Shown here: positions 6,467-8,457 of the stretch, in pieces | Position numbering within the stretch: position 1 is the stretch's first letter | Layout: each line of letters starts with the position of its first letter | Assembly (NCBI GenBank): GCA_964553435.1 | Contig: CAZKKM010000070.1 | Location: 1 to 8,457, forward strand | Reading direction: 5' to 3' | From: RUG11867 sp964553435 | GTDB taxonomy: Bacteria; Bacillota_I; Bacilli_A; RF39; UBA660 | Length of the DNA stretch: 8,457 bases | Translations under genes and position numbers: made by a program | The notes under the pieces: model-generated | Seen by the model: the letters and a program-made list of their open reading frames with translations, nothing else | What the model was told of the DNA's origin: nothing | Database searches by the model: none

Positions 6467-6493
6467 AAAAAGACGAAATCATTCTTCGTCTTT
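6467..6493 (-). terminator. Rho-independent terminator overlapping the end of ftsH
   Basis: On the minus strand the arms AAAGACGAA (6493-6485) and TTCGTCTTT (6477-6469) pair perfectly over 9 bp around a 7-nt loop. The 3' arm runs into a TTTTT tract (6471-6467) and then GATTT. The 5' arm is inside ftsH and encodes the final Lys-Asp-Glu; the loop and 3' arm carry the TGA stop and what follows. The stem has only three G-C pairs, so it may be a moderate, leaky terminator. It sits just upstream of the promoter of the next gene. Confidence 0.55.
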
Positions 6494-8374
6494 GTCGATT
6501 TCTCGTGACTCTTCGACTTTGTCGTATTTGGTAAGTTTACCAGTGGATACGAGTTCGTCGATTTCTTCTTTAGTAATAGTCTCATGTTCGATGAGAGTAT
6601 CGCTTATGAGTGTGACCAATTTCTTGTTCTCTTTTAGGATTTTGGTTGCTTCTTTATAACAGCCATCGACTATCTTTCTAACTTCGGTATCTATTTCCAA
6701 TGCGACTTGATCACTGAAGTTTTTGGCTTTATCGTAATCGCGACCGAGGAAAACACTTCCCTGTTTCGATTCGAGTTGGACGGGTCCGAGATCGCTCATA
6801 CCATATTCTGTTACCATAGCTCTGGCGATCTTGGTTGCTCGGCTAAAATCGTCTGATGCTCCGGTAGAAATTTCACCGAAGAAAAGTTCTTCGCTGACTC
6901 GACCACCTAAGAGACCGGTTATTTGAGCGAGAAGTTCTTTTTTAGTTGCCAAGTTCATGTGTTCGTCTTTCGGCAGCATCATCGTGTAACCGCCAGCTAC
7001 TCCTCGTGGAATAATCGTGATCTTATGAACATCTTGAGCATCTTCTAATTTGATGCCGATGACAGCATGACCTGCTTCGTGAAGACTTACAAGTTTTTTC
7101 TCTTTATCCGTTATTTTGCGGCTGACTTTTGCTGGTCCCATGAGAACGCGATCGGTCGCTTCGTCGATTTCATCCATCGTGATTGCCTGTTTGTTGCGAC
7201 GCACGGTCAAAAGTGCTGCTTCATTTAAAAGGTTTTCGAGATCCGCGCCGCTGAAGCCTGGTGTTCTTTTAGAAAGATTTTTGAGATTGACATCTTTGGC
7301 AAATTTCTTGTTCTTAGCATGTACTTCGAGAATAGCTTCGCGTTCATCAGCATCTGGATAACCGACAGTTACTTGTCTATCGAAACGGCCTGGTCTCAAA
7401 AGTGCTGGATCGAGAACGTCAGGTCTATTAGTTGCGGCTATGATAATGATACCTTCATTGGCGCCGAAGCCGTCCATCTCTGTCAAGAGTTGATTCAAAG
7501 TCTGTTCGCGCTCGTCGTGCCCCCCACCGATGCCAGTTCCTCTTTGTCGACCAACGGCATCAATTTCATCGATGAATATCAAACATGGTGCGTTGTGTTT
7601 TGCTTCTTTGAACATATCTCTCACACGACTAGCTCCTACACCGACGAATAGTTCGACGAAATCGGAACCGCTTATGTAATAGAATGGAACGTTCGCCTCG
7701 CCGGCGACGGCTTTTGCAAGAAGAGTTTTACCTGTTCCAGGAGGACCGACGAGCAAAACTCCCTTAGGAATGCGTGCGCCAAGTTTCTGAAATTTTTTAG
7801 GGTTCTTCAAGAAGTCGATGAGTTCGGATACCTCTTCTTTTTCTTCTTTTAAACCGGCGACATCGGTAAATTTAACTTTTCCTCCATCGGCATTCAGCTT
7901 GGCCGTACTGCGGCCGAAGTCCATCGATTTGTTGTTGCCGCTCGAAATCTTGACTAAAAGGTATAGAGTAGCACCTACAAGCAGGACCGTCGGTACTACA
8001 TTGACTATAATCGATAATAGTGGGCTTGCACCAGGGTCTTTGTTAGTATTAACTTTAAATTCCATCGTATCACGATATGTGAGTATCTTATTCATGACTA
8101 CTTCAGAATATGGAACTTTTAGGCTGAATTTTTCGGTGCTCTTATATCCTTTAAGTTTACCTTCTATTTCATAGATACTTGAGCCTGCCGAAGGAGTAAT
8201 CGTTATTTCTTCGACGTTGTTGGCAGCAACTTCTTCCATAAATTTATCGTAGGTGAAATCATGAGTTATGTTTTTGGATGCGTTGAAGAAGTACAGTCCT
8301 GCAGCCATCATTCCGAATAAAATGATGTACATAACTATGGATTTTACCATCGAGTTTTGATTATTTCTTTTCAT
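6479..8374 (-). CDS. ftsH: ATP-dependent zinc metalloprotease FtsH
   Basis: FtsH is a hexameric membrane AAA+ protease that unfolds and degrades misfolded membrane proteins and short-lived regulators. The 631 residues show the full family layout. TM1 is at about 10-29, followed by an extracytoplasmic domain to about 115 and TM2 at 117-141. The AAA+ module has Walker A GPPGTGKT (210-217), the pore loop FVGVG (243-247), Walker B LIFIDE (265-270) and a second region of homology with AATNRPD (313-319) and the arginine fingers RPGRFDR (327-333). The peptidase domain has the zinc site HEAGH (432-436), with the third ligand most likely Asp509 in ASDDFSRAT. The length is normal and no catalytic residue is missing. 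The ATG start is supported by the ribosome binding site AAAGGA 8 nt upstream and by the family N-terminus. The C-terminus is acidic (EESREIDKDEE), as in many Bacillota FtsH proteins. The gene has its own promoter. The TGA stop shows that the standard code is in use. Confidence 0.98.
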   Translation of the reverse strand: MKRNNQNSMVKSIVMYIILFGMMAAGLYFFNASKNITHDFTYDKFMEEVAANNVEEITITPSAGSSIYEIEGKLKGYKSTEKFSLKVPYSEVVMNKILTYRDTMEFKVNTNKDPGASPLLSIIVNVVPTVLLVGATLYLLVKISSGNNKSMDFGRSTAKLNADGGKVKFTDVAGLKEEKEEVSELIDFLKNPKKFQKLGARIPKGVLLVGPPGTGKTLLAKAVAGEANVPFYYISGSDFVELFVGVGASRVRDMFKEAKHNAPCLIFIDEIDAVGRQRGTGIGGGHDEREQTLNQLLTEMDGFGANEGIIIIAATNRPDVLDPALLRPGRFDRQVTVGYPDADEREAILEVHAKNKKFAKDVNLKNLSKRTPGFSGADLENLLNEAALLTVRRNKQAITMDEIDEATDRVLMGPAKVSRKITDKEKKLVSLHEAGHAVIGIKLEDAQDVHKITIIPRGVAGGYTMMLPKDEHMNLATKKELLAQITGLLGGRVSEELFFGEISTGASDDFSRATKIARAMVTEYGMSDLGPVQLESKQGSVFLGRDYDKAKNFSDQVALEIDTEVRKIVDGCYKEATKILKENKKLVTLISDTLIEHETITKEEIDELVSTGKLTKYDKVEESREIDKDEE

Positions 8375-8407
8375 TTATATTTTCCTTTCTTTTGCGTGTA
8401 CCTAAGT

Positions 8408-8435
8408 ATTATATCATATTTTCCCTCTTTGTTAA
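8408..8435 (-). promoter_or_regulatory. Promoter of ftsH, extended -10 sigma-A type
   Basis: Read on the minus strand, a perfect TATAAT (-10) is at 8413-8408, preceded by TGA, which makes an extended -10 (TGnTATAAT). A -35 box TTAACA (5 of 6 to TTGACA) is at 8435-8430, with a 16-bp spacer. Transcription would start near 8401 and give a leader of about 26 nt before the ftsH ATG. The leader contains the ribosome binding site AAAGGA (8388-8383), 8 nt from the start codon. No heat-shock CIRCE-like inverted repeat is visible in the part shown, but the window ends at 8457, so operators further upstream cannot be excluded. Confidence 0.75.
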
Positions 8436-8457
8436 TATCAAATTTACTTTTCTTGAT

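Noticed and set aside
7116..8174. Plus-strand open frames opposite ftsH (81, 110 and 118 codons)
   Set aside because: All are antisense to intact AAA+ coding sequence and show low-complexity Ser/Arg/Leu composition without motifs.
1..8457. Recoded TGA (mycoplasma-like code), considered because of the AT-rich DNA
   Set aside because: TGA ends both ftsH and parB at the expected family lengths, and the AbgT Trp410 codon is TGG, so the standard code applies.
1..8457. CRISPR arrays, tRNA or rRNA genes, insertion sequences, riboswitches
   Set aside because: I saw no regularly spaced direct repeats, no tRNA cloverleaf signatures, no transposase-like frames and no long structured leaders; the intergenic gaps are 82-182 nt and are explained by promoters and terminators.

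Overview
The window is ordinary core chromosome from a low-GC Gram-positive bacterium (Bacillota). The evidence is the AT-rich DNA, strong AAGGAGGT-type ribosome binding sites, sigma-A-like promoters, a Soj/Spo0J-type parA-parB pair whose ParB carries the typical N-terminal KRKALGTGLEQLF box, a DUF951 gene and an AbgT transporter. The genetic code is standard: TGA ends ftsH and parB, and the Trp codon checked in the AbgT gene is TGG. An anaerobic Tissierellia/Peptoniphilaceae-like or related lineage would fit, but that is a guess from gene content and cannot be settled here.

All eight convincing genes lie on the minus strand, so transcription runs from high to low coordinates. They form four apparent transcription units. 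(1) ftsH (8374-6479), a membrane AAA+ zinc protease, has its own extended -10 promoter and a hairpin terminator folded into its last codons. (2) A 259-residue exported or membrane-anchored protein of unknown function (6396-5617) has its own promoter and ends at a strong hairpin terminator (5566-5594). (3) A tight five-gene operon (5434-1233) holds parA, parB, a small MscS-type channel, a DUF951 zinc-ribbon-like protein and an AbgT-family transporter. Every junction overlaps by 1 to 11 nt, and a hairpin terminator follows 4 nt after the last stop. (4) A 350-residue cytoplasmic protein (1142-90) has an HExxH motif and resembles a shortened M3/oligoendopeptidase F-like metallopeptidase.

ParA and ParB act together in chromosome segregation and origin control. 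MscS relieves osmotic pressure. The AbgT protein moves p-aminobenzoyl-glutamate or related antimetabolites. FtsH handles membrane protein quality control. The operon places segregation, osmotic and folate-related transport genes under one promoter, but nothing in the sequence shows a functional link between them.

No RNA gene, mobile element, CRISPR array, riboswitch or convincing parS site was seen, and no gap exceeds 300 bases. The least explained items are the short M3-like peptidase and the unknown exported protein. I do not see a clear new biological system.
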